A DNA stretch of 64,000 bases from Musa acuminata AAA Group. Taxonomy: Eukaryota > Streptophyta > Magnoliopsida > Zingiberales > Musaceae. The notes beneath the pieces are model-generated. The model saw only the letters and a program-made list of their open reading frames with translations, ran no database searches and was not told the DNA's origin. Position numbers and translations under genes: made by a program. Below are positions 1-12,455 of the stretch, in pieces (position 1 is the first letter of the stretch; each line of letters starts with the position of its first letter). Location of the stretch: assembly GCF_036884655.1 (NCBI RefSeq), contig NC_088355.1:40351501-40415500 (forward strand), read 5' to 3'.

Positions 1-753
1 TTAACTTATGAGCAGTACGCGGATTCGACCGATCTATTTTCCAACCAACATTGGCTGCAATTCTACATTAGGCGAAGCGATCCGTCCGGGTTAGAAGTTC
101 CGATCAAATTCGAATGTGACTCGTTCGTCAGGACAATTATTCGGGTCACAAAAAATAATGAAGCTAACGAAGCTGTGAAACATATCCCAACATGGCCAGC
201 AATACAGTGGCTGACTCGTTATTTATTACGAGACCGGCTCTGCAACTTTGACTCGTGGATGAACTGACTGGACTCTGCGTTCGTCAGCTGCCACCAAACA
301 TCTCCACATCGACAGTACGCGGTCATCATGCCACGTGACGTTCTCGTGTCCGTTCGATGGCCCCTTTGTTCGACTCATGGACGGCAGATGAGCCGACCGC
401 TTCGTACGTAGTAGTATGCGGGTTATTAGCACGTAAAGTCGAAGCGTTCCAAGCACTCCCGGTGAGGTGACGCGAGTAACGGATGCCATGACTAACTCCC
501 TCGGCAGTGCCTGGCGGATTAAAAGTTTTGTGAAAAAGGGATAAACAGATGGGTTTTTCTTTTCTTTCTGTTTTCTTGGTTTGTTAGAGCGCGCTCGAGC
601 ATTGTGTTGTCTTAAAACCCAAGGCGATCGAAGCAAGGAGTATCGATCGAGCCCTAGATCTCATCCTATTCTTTCGTTGTCGTTCTCCTCCTCCCTCGTG
701 ATGCGGCCTTCGGTCTAGGGTTTGATGCCGCCCTCGCCTCGGGAGTGCTTTGG
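1..753. promoter_or_regulatory. Upstream region and 5' leader of the SKIP8-like gene
   Basis: No convincing coding region is seen. The one long open frame here, on the minus strand from 636 to 226, matches no family I recognise. GC content rises towards 700, as expected for the leader of the gene that starts at 754. I could not place a TATA box or transcription start with confidence. Confidence 0.4.
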
Positions 754-3700
754 ATGGACGAACCCTCTCCTTTCTCCTCCTGCTCCCTGTTGATCGCCGC
801 CGGAGCCACCGCCCTGTGCTGCATCTACGCCCTCTGGGCCCTCCGATCGAACGCCGAAGGGGTCTTCCGGAGGCCCAGGAGGAAGAAGCTCTGCGGCTGC
901 TCTTGTTCCTGCGGGGTTGCCGGGAGTACTGGTGGTGGGGATTGCGACGCCCGCAGCGGCGACGGGGATATGGCGGTGAGGGATAACAAGGTCGGCACGG
1001 CGGAGCGGCAGGCCGGCGGGTCGATGATGGAGCAGCTGGTGCCGGAGATCACCACACACGCGCTCAGTTACCTCGACTATACCAGCCTTTGCCGCCTCTC
1101 GATGACTAACTCTGCGATGAGGAGGGCTGCAAATGACGATGGCGCGTGGAAAGCACTCTACCACAAGGTATCCCCTCCCGCCACCTCTTTCTTCATATGG
1201 ACAGTTGCTCCGATTGACGCTGTTTCCTACATGCGAGGGTTACTGCAAGTGTCAGGAGTTGTTTGATATTGTTGTAGTCGTGCAATCTCAGTCACCTGAT
1301 GTTAATTTCTGGTAGCATTGCTCCTCTACGATTGTCCCTTTCCCAGGAGATTCTAAATTTATAGAAACCTCTATTTGTGAAATCTGAACACGACTTTACA
1401 CATCAAATCGAAGCACAGATGTGGTTTCATGAAAATACATGTACAATGATGATCGGTCGAATTGTCATTTCTATCGCTAGTGAGGCACCAACTCAGGGAA
1501 AATTCTTGATTCTTGAATAAGTTTGATTCAGAAGCGGGAGATTAATGATCAGTTGAGAATTTAGGGGAACCATTTTTTGGTTCTTTCTTAATAAGTTGAA
1601 ACAAAAAAATAAGATATATCTTTTTCTTGTGGCATGACAAACTTTAGTTGATCAAGGATTGCTCTATGATAATTATCGTGGAGACAGATATACCTGCATC
1701 ACATCCATGACGACCCTAGTTTTGTATGGAATCTAATTAGTGCAACATTGGCGATAGTAAGCAGAGCAATGTTTGTATATCTTCACTGTGAATTATATGT
1801 GATAGACTTAAAACTAGTTCACAGGAGATGATCTCTTCGTTGTTACTGACCAACTTTTTAAGTGCTAATGATATAGATTTGTTAGTAGTATTGCTTTTGT
1901 TCTTTTAGCATGTTCAGATGCCGGAATGCCTATTTGATTAATGTTATTCTCTTGAATACTTCTCAATTAAATTCAGGTGCTAGACTGTTTTTAGGACACA
2001 AATTTGATGTGAAAAGTTGAGGATTAAGGAGAAGGAAGGGGAGAAAGTGATTCTGTAAAAGAGGAGCATAGGTGCTTGCTGCAAAAATAATATGCTCTTC
2101 TCCGAAGAAAACAGACCATCCAGCCTGACTGAATTGCATTCAACTAAAAAGGGTGTGAACCTGGCGCACAAGGTTCCTATCAATGTGGGATTTGGGGGTG
2201 ATCAACGTGCGTGGTCTTCCCTCTATAAATGAAGAGATTATTTCTGATTCGGACCCTAGTTATCTAGGTTGTAAAATATCAATTACCATTGTACTAAGGT
2301 CCACCCTCAAAAGGGGAACAATAATGTATAGAAATTTATGTTATGTCATTGTTTTAAATTGGAATAACTAAATTCATGAACCCTGACACATCTCTATAAA
2401 TGAAGAGTTTATTTTTGATTCGGACCCTAGTTATATAGGTTGTAAAATATCAATTACCATTGTACTAAGGTCCGCCCTCAAAAGGGAAACAATAATGTAT
2501 AGAAATTTATGGTATGTCATTGTTTTAAATTGGAATAACTAAATTCATGAACCCTGACACATAATTCCAACTGCTAGGCACATTCGTAGTGAGCCATGCT
2601 GTTATTGTGTTAAGATATATTTCATTAAATCATTGACTAATCATAAAGGAATTCTCAAAAAACAAATGTCATTAATAATTTATTCATTTTTAATGGTCCA
2701 AAATCATAGAAGGAATAGATCTTATGAACACAGTTAAACTTTATGTTTTTATTATGAAGAACAACTTCAACTTCTATAGATTTGTAGTTCCCTTCTAAAC
2801 CATGGATAATTTTTTTAAACTGATTTAATCTTTAAAATTAACCTAAAAATTCCATTCATCAAGGTATCTGTCAGCAAATGTGTTCAAAGAACTTTTTCCA
2901 TGCAGCAAGTCCAAGAACGACCAAACTTCTAAGTTAGAGTTCAAACCAGTTGAACCAACAACAACAAAATTTTCAAGAATCCAACTATATGCTTGACAAA
3001 TTGAAATTATCCTATATAGGCAACAGTACTTGACTCACATTGCTACGAGGGTGCTAGGGATGAGAAGGAGCTTGAGAGTTTTCCTATTCGATATGTAACA
3101 ATACTTTCAAGATTTGAGGCTTGATTATAAAGAAACCAAAGTTTCAATAGTAATCGTGTATCTGAATGGGGATACAAAATTTTAGTGGCGAACACGTTGG
3201 GAAGAGATCCAACAAGCTCTGTGTTGAGTGGACACATAGGAGGACTTGAAGTGAGAGTTTAAAACACAATTCTTACCCGAGAACATTGAGTTTGTCACAA
3301 GAATGATGCTGAGACTACTTCGCCAAAGCACTTCCATTTGGGTCTACGTAAAGCAGTTATCAGCACTGATGCTAGACATACAAGACATGTTTGAGAAGGA
3401 TAAGCTAGTTAGCCTCCTCAATGGCTTAAAGTCATGGGCACAATAGGAACTGCATTGAAGGATTGCTAACGATTTGGTCGAGGCAATTGCAGTTGTAGAA
3501 AGGCTCATCGACTTTGTTTCTTCGAATGACTCAGGGAAGAAGAAACGATCTTTGGGAAATCACTCATCTAAGTATCCCCGAGGGAAGGAATCTGCAATCG
3601 AGCAAAAGAAAAAAGAGTTCCTACAAAGGATCGAGTTCAAAATGTAAGGTCCCAAAAACTGGCGGATGTCTTTTGTGCAGAGGATCGCACATAGTGAAGA

Positions 3701-6700
3701 AGTGCCCACAAAAGCAAGCACTCAATGCGTTGACAATATCAATTCATCCCGCCAGATTGGATAAGAGCAAGGTCGTTGTCCTTAGTTCGAGTTGTTCGGG
3801 ATTCAACAGCAACGATGAGGAGTCGTAAGGACCTTGGATGAGAGCAATATGTTTGTTGAACGTGTTGCAGGGTCAAGTGGGGGGGGGGGGGGGGGGGGGG
3901 GGTGAACATGAAGATGAAGCAATAAAAAGCAGGGAGCCGATGTACGTGGATATCAAGCTAAATAACCAAACAACTCGTATGATAGTGGACACGGGTGCTG
4001 TCCACAATTTCATTACCAACCGAGAAGCAAGGCGACTCGGGTTGAACCTAGAGAAGATCCAAGTCGGATGATGTCTGTGAACTCAGAGGCTAAGCAAATC
4101 TCTCGGTTGGCAAAGGGGGGTCTCTATCAAAATCGACACGTGGAGCAGAAGCACAAACATGATGGCGGTGCCTCGGATTAAGCATCGACTATCGCGCCCT
4201 AAACAAGGTGACGGTGAAGAACAAGTATCCCATTCTGCTTATAATAGACTTGTTCGACCTATTGGGTAAGGAAAAGTATTTCTCCAAACTTGACCTTTGG
4301 TTAGGGTACTGGCAGGCGCGCATAGTTGAAGGCAACAAAGTGAAGACTACCTGTGTGATTAGGTATAGAGCGTTTGAGTTCTTGGTGATACCTTTCAGCT
4401 TAACCAATGCTCCGGCCACATAAGCACTCTCATGAATCAATTGTTCAAAGAGTATCTGGACAAGTTTGTGGTCATTTACTTAGATGATATCATTGTCTAT
4501 AGCCAATGCTCCGGCCACACAAACACTCTCGAACAATTTTCAAGATTCTCAAGGAGAACACATTATTCATGAAAAGGGAGAAGTGTTATTTTGTCCAGAC
4601 GTCCAGATGAAGATTTTATTTTTAGGGCATCGAATCAGCGGAGGATCCATTTGGATGGATAAAATGAAGGTGCAGGTTGTGGCGGAGTGGCGAACACCAA
4701 AGAAGGTATCAGAGCTGAGATCCTTCCTTGGTTTCGTCAACTATTATCGACGCTTCATAGCTGGGTACTCGAAGTGTGCAACTCCACTAACAGAGTTGCT
4801 GGAGGAGCAGCCTTGGTGATGGTTAGACAAATGGGAAGTGACATTCTAAGACCTAAACGTTGTTATGTTAAAAGAATTAGTACTCAAATTGCCAGACTAT
4901 AAGAAGCTTTTCGAAGTTCATACGGATGCTTCGGACTTTGCTATTATGGGAACACTTATGCAGGAGGGTCACTCGATGGCCAATGAGAGCAGCAAGCTCA
5001 ACGAGATTGAGCGATGGTATCCAGTGCACAAGGAGATGACAACGATAATTTACTATCTACTAGTATGGTGGCACTACCTTCTCGGAATGCGATTTGTGCT
5101 AAGGACGGATAATATCCCACTGGGTTACTTCTATACTAAAAAAATTGCTCTCCCTAAAGTAAGCACAATGATAGGACTTCTTGACTGAGTTTGATATGAC
5201 AATAGAGTATAAGTCCGGAAGAGCAAATGTCGTGGTCGATGCATTAAGAAAGTGAGGTTGGTGAATGCCATACAACTGGAAGGTGGAGGCCAAGCAAGTC
5301 AACTGCACTCCAACTTCCTTTTGATAATTAAGGATGAATTGTACAGTAATCCCCAAGCAGTAACCCTGATGCAACTGGTCAAAAAAGGTAAGCAACGATG
5401 ATTTTGGGTCCAAGAAGGACTCGTTTACACCAAAGGGAATAGAGTTAATGTTCCTCGAGTGGACAATTTGATGTGTGAACTTTTGAGAGAGTATCACAAT
5501 TCCCTTTGGGCAGGACATTCGGGTATTTATTGAACATTGGCTCTCGTAGAGAGGGTCTTCTATTGGCTGAAGATAGGGATTGATATAAAGGAATATATTT
5601 GGATGTGCCTTACTTGCCAACAAGATAAGGTAGAGTAATGGAAGCCGATGAGACTTTTGTAGTTGTTGCTTGTACTAGAAAGGCCATGAGAGAACATTTC
5701 TTTGAACTCTATATCAAGCTTACCGGTGGTAGGGGGACTTGGATCGATATTCGTGGTGGTTGATCTTTTTTTAAAGTATGCAACATTCATTGTTGCACCC
5801 CTACACTGCTCCACAGAGGAGGCAACCAGGTTGATATATGGTTAAGTATATGAGAGTTTCGCACAATATTATCAGCGATCGAGATGTGCGATTCTTGGGG
5901 CGGTTCTGGATTGAACTATTCAAAATTTTAAGATATAAGTTATACTTCTCCACAAGTCTCCACCCCTAGACGAATGGCCAAACGAAAAGAATAAATTCAC
6001 TCCTTGAGTAATATCTTTGGCAATACGTGAGTAATAATTAACGGGATTAGGTGAAGTTGGACATAGTCCAATTCTCCTATAATTTGCAATGGAGCTCTGC
6101 ATCTAACAAGAGCTCATTCAAGATCAATATTGGATAGCAGTCGTCAACTCCTCACACTTTGGCGATTGGTTATACTGGGAGAAGCCCATTAGCATATCAC
6201 TTTGCAAAGGAATGACATTGAAACATAGATATTTCCTGAGCTTACTTGGAGAAGGCAGCCAAAATAATGAAGAAGTGGGTAGATTTGGAAGGCGACAACA
6301 AGAGTTTAAAGTCGACGATTTGGCGTTGGAGAAGCTCCAACTAGCATCACTTTAGTTCTTTAGGCATAAAGTGCACAAGGGACTGATGCACAAGTATGAA
6401 GGGCCCTTCCCAATTATCAACAGGGTATGTAATGTTTCCTACAAGCTACAGTTGCCAGTGTGGCTTAAAATTCACAATGTCTTCCACGTGAGCAACTTGA
6501 AAGCCTACCACTCAGATCCGTAAAATGCTTTCTGAAGTGCTCTAACTCGACTATCCCCTACCATAGCCTCCAACGAAAAGCGAGTTGAAGTCATTTTAGC
6601 GGATCACAAGACATAGCTACACAACGGAGCAGAGCAGATCGAGTACTTGCTGAAGTGGCGAAATCTTCCCCAAATAGAAACCAATTGACAGCTGAAGACG

Positions 6701-9700
6701 CTTTGCGACATGAAGAAGCAGTCATCAAAGCTCACTTGCAAGTGTCGACGAGGGCATCGACTGTTTAATTAGGGGAGAATGTCATGGATGGTTGTTGCGC
6801 ATCCGCAACACCTTTGTCTACGGACCGTTCATTGTTTTTGTTTTCTTGTAAATATGTTTGATAGCATGTTTTGTCTTGTTTTTGTTTAAAAACTATGAGC
6901 AGGAACAGTTTGCAAGACTGCTGAGCAATCGCTCACCAGAATGGGCAAAATTATTATAGAATGACCCTATTTTTGCGTTTCATGGCTTGTTTTTTACAAG
7001 CTGCATTGCAATGTGAAATGTTAGCCATCTCAACACCCTAGAACCACCCGCGTAGAATAGGGTTGAATGGGGTTTTGGGGTAGTGTTCGGTGTTCATTGG
7101 ATTCACAATTTTGCACGTAAAGCCTACGGGAACTGGCTAACGTGCTTGGCACCCAATAAGTAGTTGTTTGGGACTTGCTATTATTCGTTTGCCTTCTAAT
7201 GTACTTGTTTTCTCCTCTCTCTTTTCTCTCTTGCATGCCAAGTGTTTGTTGAATTGCTTATAAAACTGTCATCTTTGCAAAATGTCGGGACTTGTCCGTC
7301 GCTCGTTTTCGGAACTAATCAATTTATTCTTTTATAGGTCATTGGGGATCTAAACAATGTTGCAACTAGGTTGATCCTTTGCGGACGGATAATACAAGAG
7401 TGCCTCACGACTTAGGCAATTCTAGCTAAGTCTATGCAAGTTTGTCGGTAACGATCGAAATTTGATCGTTATCTATTGGTACAGGTCGGTAACGGTTGGA
7501 TTTTGATTGTTTTGACTGGCACGAACCTTGTACCAGGCGACACGGGGGCATTTAGCATATACCACCCGGTATAGGGTGGTCCGCATACTAGTCCCTTATC
7601 GGATCGGTGTGCATCGCCCGTACTGGGCGGTATACCACAGCATGACAAACCTCCTATTGGTGATATATTACAAGAAAGAAAAATAGAGAAGAATAATGAA
7701 TATTTTTTCACTATAGAAGTACAAATTCAAAAGCAAACCCATTAAGGAGACTGTGTTGTTGGCCTAAGGACATATGTAGTAAAAGAGAACCTGTAATAAC
7801 TGCTTTGTTTTTTTCCCATTGGTGGTAACTATTTTGGGGAGTGGTTAATCTGCACAGACAGGTGACATCAATCTGATACACAGACAATTCTGATTTTTGT
7901 AAATGATTGTATCAGTGGTTGGGAGACAGCAAGTTGGTCTTTAAAATCCCATTATGGCTACATTTAGAAGTGTTTAAAAATATGGGTTGTTGTTTTTAAA
8001 CATAGCTTATGAGGATTATTTTCAAGGTGATTTCATGAGATGAGAAGTTGTACTTGGGCCATCGGAACCTATTTGCTTGATGTTGGATGTCACATGTTAT
8101 CTTGATGCTGACGCTTGGAGCAATGCTGATTACACAAAATCACTTTTAATGATCATGCATTTTTACTTGTGATTAGGTTGAAATGGATATTTTCTAATCT
8201 GTTTCCATTATCTAACTGGGGCATGATATGGTTATAAAATGTATATATCTCACATGTGTATACCCTGTTCTGGGTTTTGCTATTCTAAACTCCCAAAGGA
8301 TTATGGACATGGATTGACTTGTGTCATTTTCTGGATGTCAAAATATCCAGATTTTCAAATAACAGGAAATTATTGAAAGTACTAATACAGTGAGGCAATT
8401 GACAAATTCTTTTAGGCACATACCTTGATTTCTCCTAGGTCCGCTGTTTTCTTTGACCTTCATTGAGGAGCCCTCCTCTCCAAGAAATGTTATTGTTAAT
8501 ACTAAGTTAGTTCCTAAAATTTAAGCTTGCATGCTTTTCATCATAGTGTGTCTGTAAGGTACATCTTGTTAAAGCCTTTTTAACATATGTTTTAGTTGCT
8601 TGCATCTGAACATAACTGTTCATCTTATATTTTCTTTCTTTTTTCTGTATGTTATCCTATTCATATCTGTATTATGTACATCAAATATGGTTATATATTG
8701 TTTCGGTTCCTTTTCTGTATCTCAACAATTTCATGCCAATAATTTCTTCCATAAATGTTCCTTCGCCATACTCGTTGCACCTCGATTCACGTTTGGATGG
8801 AATTTCTAGGAGTAGTCAATTGTGTCGGTTTAAATTGGTTGGACTGTATAAACTATAGTGGCCTATGCTTTGTTTAGCATTTGGATGCTGTTAGTGTCTA
8901 CAATTTGCTCTCTATACTAATAATGTTTTTTCTTGCGTAGGACTTCACAGTGGAACAGGACACTGTTAACCCAAGCAACGGATGGAAAGCTTACTATGCT
9001 GCCACCAAAGCCATTGTCAATGTCAATGCAGAATTCTATAATATAATCAGAGAAAGGTCACTTCCAGCAATGAGTAGATTTTGGCTTAATGCTGACTATG
9101 TAAAATGTATACATGCATCTGGGGAGTTATTCACAGGGTATGCCATTAACCTTAATTTTGTTAAATTTGTTATTCTGGAAAAACTCATGGCTAAATCAGA
9201 ATATGACACACTTGTCACTTTCTTGAATTTTTTTTTCCTCTGGCAACTTTGATTATGTTTTCTTCTTTTCTGTTGAAGATGCTATAGTGATCTTTTATAT
9301 GTAACTGAATTTTCCATCTTTTTGTTCCAAAATAATAGCCACATTGCTGCTTAGCCTGCTTTGCAACCTGTGTTACCAAGGTTTAGGTCAGAGAGCAGCC
9401 TTTCTGTTTGCATGGGTAAAGCGGCATACATTAATTCTCCCCAAATCTTGTATTGATGGGAGCCTCGTGCATTAATGCTTGTTTCAAGTTAAACTTAATA
9501 CTCAGCTTGATCGCAGTATGCTTGAGTCTTGTATCTTTAATTCTGCTTACTGGGGGCTTTTGTGATCTGACCACAGTAGCAGTTGTGCTGGGTATTCCTA
9601 AGATTTGCTACAGATAATGCACAACCATGTTTAACATCATCTAGACTCTTACATATAGGTGATTTATATGGCCTTGTTTCCTAATGATTCATAAGTGAAG

Positions 9701-12455
9701 ATATTATTTTGCATTTTTTTGAAATTTAGCATCCACATATATAATTTAAAGCTAAGTGATGCTGCCTTTTCATGCATCTGGTCCTTCTTAGGATATCTTG
9801 GTTATAGATTCTTGTGGTGGGAATGTCTAGGACAAGTATCTGTTAAAAAGTTATTGTTTCCTAATTTTAGGTGACATTCATTCCTTTCGTGGTAGAAGAA
9901 ATATTCTTGATGACATTGAATGATGGCCCTGCCCAACATCTGAGACTGAGTTTTAGACATATAGTGGACTATAATTGAAAGTTTGGAGTGTCATCACATT
10001 GTACCACTTTTGCTTAAACCCCCTTGTACCCACTCTGACATGCAATGTACTATCGGCCTGCATCTTTCAAAAAATGGATACATTTTTTCATGCATAACTA
10101 CCTTGATATTTGTGATGGTTCTAATGTTTTACTCACTCAATGATGGCTTTTTGTCTTTTTTGTTCTAATCGAAATTTTGCAGTGTTAAAGAATGTTGTTA
10201 ATTGCATACCTTAATGTGGCCATTAGTATATTGGTAAAGGTTGTGGAACTTGTCTATTTTTTGGATTTTCCATTAATGGTGATACACTGAGATTTTGATG
10301 AATTTAGTTGTGAATACCAGCATGACAGAGATCTTGCTTATTAGATTGTAGCAACTAAAGATACTTGGTTGAAGGGCGGAGGCCCTTGTAGGACTGACAT
10401 TATTAATGTTGTGCATCTTTACTTTTTAATTTGTGGTTCTCAGTAGTTCTGATTGTTGGTTGTACTCTTTCTACTTCAAATTATACCTGAATATTCATAC
10501 TTTGTTGCTAATTCAAAATAGTGAAAAATTTTAGTTCAAGTTATCTTTCTTGTAAAATCTTAGGTAGGATCTCTTCTGTATGTTTTTATTTTCACATTAA
10601 CTAGCACTTATCATCTTATTTATTATCAAGTACCATTCAATTCCTTTTTTATTTTAGCATTTAATTTTTAAGGATATTTTTGTTAGTGTTGTCTAAATCT
10701 GTTCAGGCTATGTGCCTTTGAAGGGTTCTATAATTTTGTTTAAACACCATCAATTTTTTTATATTCTAGCAATAAGTTGATGAGGTCCCCTTAAATAACT
10801 TTGAGCACTTCTGTTTTGTTGGGTCTTTAATTATATGTAATTTGGTTGTTCTATAAAGGAAAAAAAATAATAGTTAGACTTTCTCATCAAGCTAAAAAAT
10901 ATAATCTTGAATATCTTCTAATTATATCCTATATGAGGTCAACTACAGAGCTTCTTTGGATAATACAATAGTCTATCTATTGTGTTCATTAGGAATTTGA
11001 ATGTGGGGTTGTTAAGAAAAAACATATAAAAAAGTTTTATATTGTCGAGATGAGAATGTTAATATGGATGTGTAGACTTACTAGGAAAGATAGAAAAAGA
11101 AATATTTTTATTTGTGAACAACTAAATATCGCTTCGATAGAGGATAAAATGAGAGAAAATTACTTAAGATAGTTTGGATATGTGTTGTGGAGATCTTCGG
11201 ATGCAATAATTAGAAGAGACGAAATAATTAATGTTACTGGGACGAGAAGATGTAAAGGAAGACCTAAAAAGACCTTAATAGAAATTATATATAAAGATTT
11301 AAATACTTTGAACTTAACTAGATATATGATTTTTTACCGGTCTTAATAACGATAAAAGACCCATGTAGTTGATCCTAAATAGTTGGGCTATGTGCCCTTT
11401 AAACATTGTTGGATGATATTTTATGTCTTTAGTTCAGGCATATATGGCTAGTGCTAAACCTAAACCAATTTTTTTCTGTATGTCTAGACATCTATTAGAA
11501 ATAAAGATTGCTCCACAACTTCCTTGGAAGGTTAAAAACAAGGGTGTCATGTAATCTGGCTGTGCTCATGTGTGTATGTGATGGGCAATGTGATAGGCTA
11601 GGCTAATAAACAGAGTTGATCATCACTGGTTATCAGTGTTTATAAAAAAAGAATTTATAGTTCATATATCTTCCTGAAGACAGGCAAGTTGAAATTTAGC
11701 AAACAGTTATGGCTTTGTTTTTCTGTGAATCTATAATGGGTTTGTATTGTTTCCTTTTTAATCATATTACTAGCAAAAAGTACTATCCCACCTAAAGTAC
11801 TATCATTTGGTCTGCATTTTCCTTGATTATGAATAATTTTTTGTCTGGCATAATTTCCTCAATGCATGAGCTCTTTCTTGGAGGTATTTGGGACTGTAAC
11901 TGCTTTCCCACCTAAAATTACCTTAACACAAGATCCTTGGACTTAATGGTTTTGTTTCCTGGTCATTTTCTGATGAGCTGCTCAACTGCTTGTGTTTGTG
12001 AAGTAGGTGCCTGAATAATCGCTGTAACTGCATTTATGACAAAAGACATGGGTATCTGAACTGGGGAAAAAATGCACTACTAGAAAGTGCAAGCAGATAA
12101 ACCCATTTACATCATTCAACATTTGAAACTAGTTTATTTCAAATAAAATATATTTGTTTCTCCTTGTTTACAACTGGTGGCTTAACGATTTTTGTGCTCA
12201 CGCTTGCTTCATTACAGGTACAGTGCAGTGATTGACAGCTGGGCATTGTTATTCAACTGGGGCCAAGGTGGCGGCCAAGGGATTGATTTCCAGATACGGG
12301 ATGTACGAGCTCGTATTCTTGGTGACGTGGCTTGGGTTACCATGAATGCTTATGTTGACATCGACTCGGGGCCATTCCATGTGACTAATATCTACGAGCT
12401 TCATGATGGGAGATGGCACATGGTTCACCACCATAGCTCAGTGATGCTACATTGA
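754..12455 (+). CDS. SKIP8: F-box protein, SKIP8-like (three exons)
   Basis: Exons are 754-1167, 8941-9137 and 12218-12455, all with GT..AG introns and consistent phase (0, then 2), giving 282 aa. Residues 9-29 are a hydrophobic, probably membrane-anchoring stretch. A basic Cys-rich linker follows. Residues about 92-138 form an F-box (MEQLVPEITTHALSYLD...). Exons 2 and 3 encode a SnoaL/NTF2-like domain ending WHMVHHHSSVMLH, the characteristic end of plant SKIP8 proteins. F-box proteins link a target to SKP1-cullin ubiquitin ligases, so a role in regulated protein turnover is expected; the target is unknown. I chose ATG 754 because the frame upstream has only a GTG (745). The introns are 7.8 kb and 3.1 kb, very long for a protein this size, and carry a retrotransposon and a LINE piece. 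Family assignment is from recalled homologs. Confidence 0.88.
2221..2562 (+). repeat. Tandem duplication, two copies of about 171 bp
   Basis: Copy 1 begins with CTCTATAAATGAAGAG at 2221 and copy 2 with the same word at 2392. They differ by only a few substitutions (for example GATTATTTCTG versus GTTTATTTTTG) and both end in CATGAACCCTGACACA. The period is 171 bp. The near identity suggests a recent local duplication. No coding content is seen. Confidence 0.85.
3100..6779 (+). mobile_element. Decayed Ty3/gypsy chromovirus, internal region
   Basis: Fragments of gag-pol occur in the right order on the plus strand, broken by stops and frameshifts. They are gag (about 3120-3830, ending in a CLLCRGSHIVKKC zinc knuckle), protease (about 3940-4070, VDTGA), reverse transcriptase (about 4170-4500, with SKLDLWLGYWQ and YLDDIIVYS), the connection and RNase H part (about 4660-5190, FLGFVNYYRRFIAGYSKCATPL and VHTDASDF), integrase (about 5500-6520, including a CLTCQQDK zinc-binding end and VHKGLMHKYEGPFPI), and a C-terminal chromodomain (about 6585-6720, EYLLKWRNLP). 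The chromodomain places it among plant chromoviruses. A polypurine tract AATTAGGGGAGAA precedes 6780. No matching 5' LTR is visible, so the 5' end looks truncated. It cannot be autonomous. Confidence 0.88.
3879..3902 (+). repeat. Run of 24 consecutive G
   Basis: An uninterrupted guanine run lies between the gag and protease remnants of the gypsy element. Such tracts can form G-quadruplexes on the sense strand of the SKIP8-like pre-mRNA. Assembly error in the exact length is possible because long homopolymers sequence badly. Confidence 0.9.
6780..7460 (+). mobile_element. Probable 3' LTR of the gypsy element
   Basis: The sequence right after the polypurine tract begins TGTCATGGATGG, a usual chromovirus LTR start. 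Its 3' boundary is uncertain. I see no second copy of this start upstream, so the LTR cannot be delimited by comparison within the window, and the end at 7460 is a guess. Confidence 0.45.
7465..7650. repeat. Remnant of the CGGTAC-rich repeat family
   Basis: Short palindromic words around GGTACAGGTCGGTAAC, ACCACCCGGTATAGGGTGGT and CCCGTACTGGGCGGTATACC occur here. The same vocabulary recurs near 50680-51205, 53910-54140, 59250-60013, 60721-61322 and 63330-63660, so this is a dispersed family. Borders are not clear at this copy. Confidence 0.5.
11040..11395 (+). mobile_element. LINE (RTE-like) 3' fragment in SKIP8 intron 2
   Basis: From about 11050 an almost open frame reads MRMLIWMCRLTRKDRKRN, then FGYVLWRSSDA and RRCKGRPKKTLIE, and ends with THVVDPK. 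This pattern (RWFGHV...RGRPKKTW...) is the familiar tail of plant RTE-type non-LTR retrotransposons. One in-frame TAG and many Lys/Ile-type substitutions show decay. Only the last 110 or so codons of the reverse transcriptase remain, as expected of a 5'-truncated LINE insertion. The family name is from memory. Confidence 0.7.

Larger units (their letters stand above)
1168..8940 (+). other. Intron 1 of the SKIP8-like gene
   Basis: This 7.8-kb intron runs from donor GTATCC to acceptor GCGTAG. It contains a 171-bp tandem duplication (2221-2562), a decayed Ty3/gypsy element (about 3100-6780), its probable 3' LTR, and a short CGGTAC-rich repeat remnant near 7465-7650. The rest is AT-rich with no feature I can support. 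Confidence 0.8.

Noticed and set aside
5099..5623. 174-codon minus-strand open frame
   Set aside because: It is antisense to the RNase H and integrase remnants of the gypsy element.
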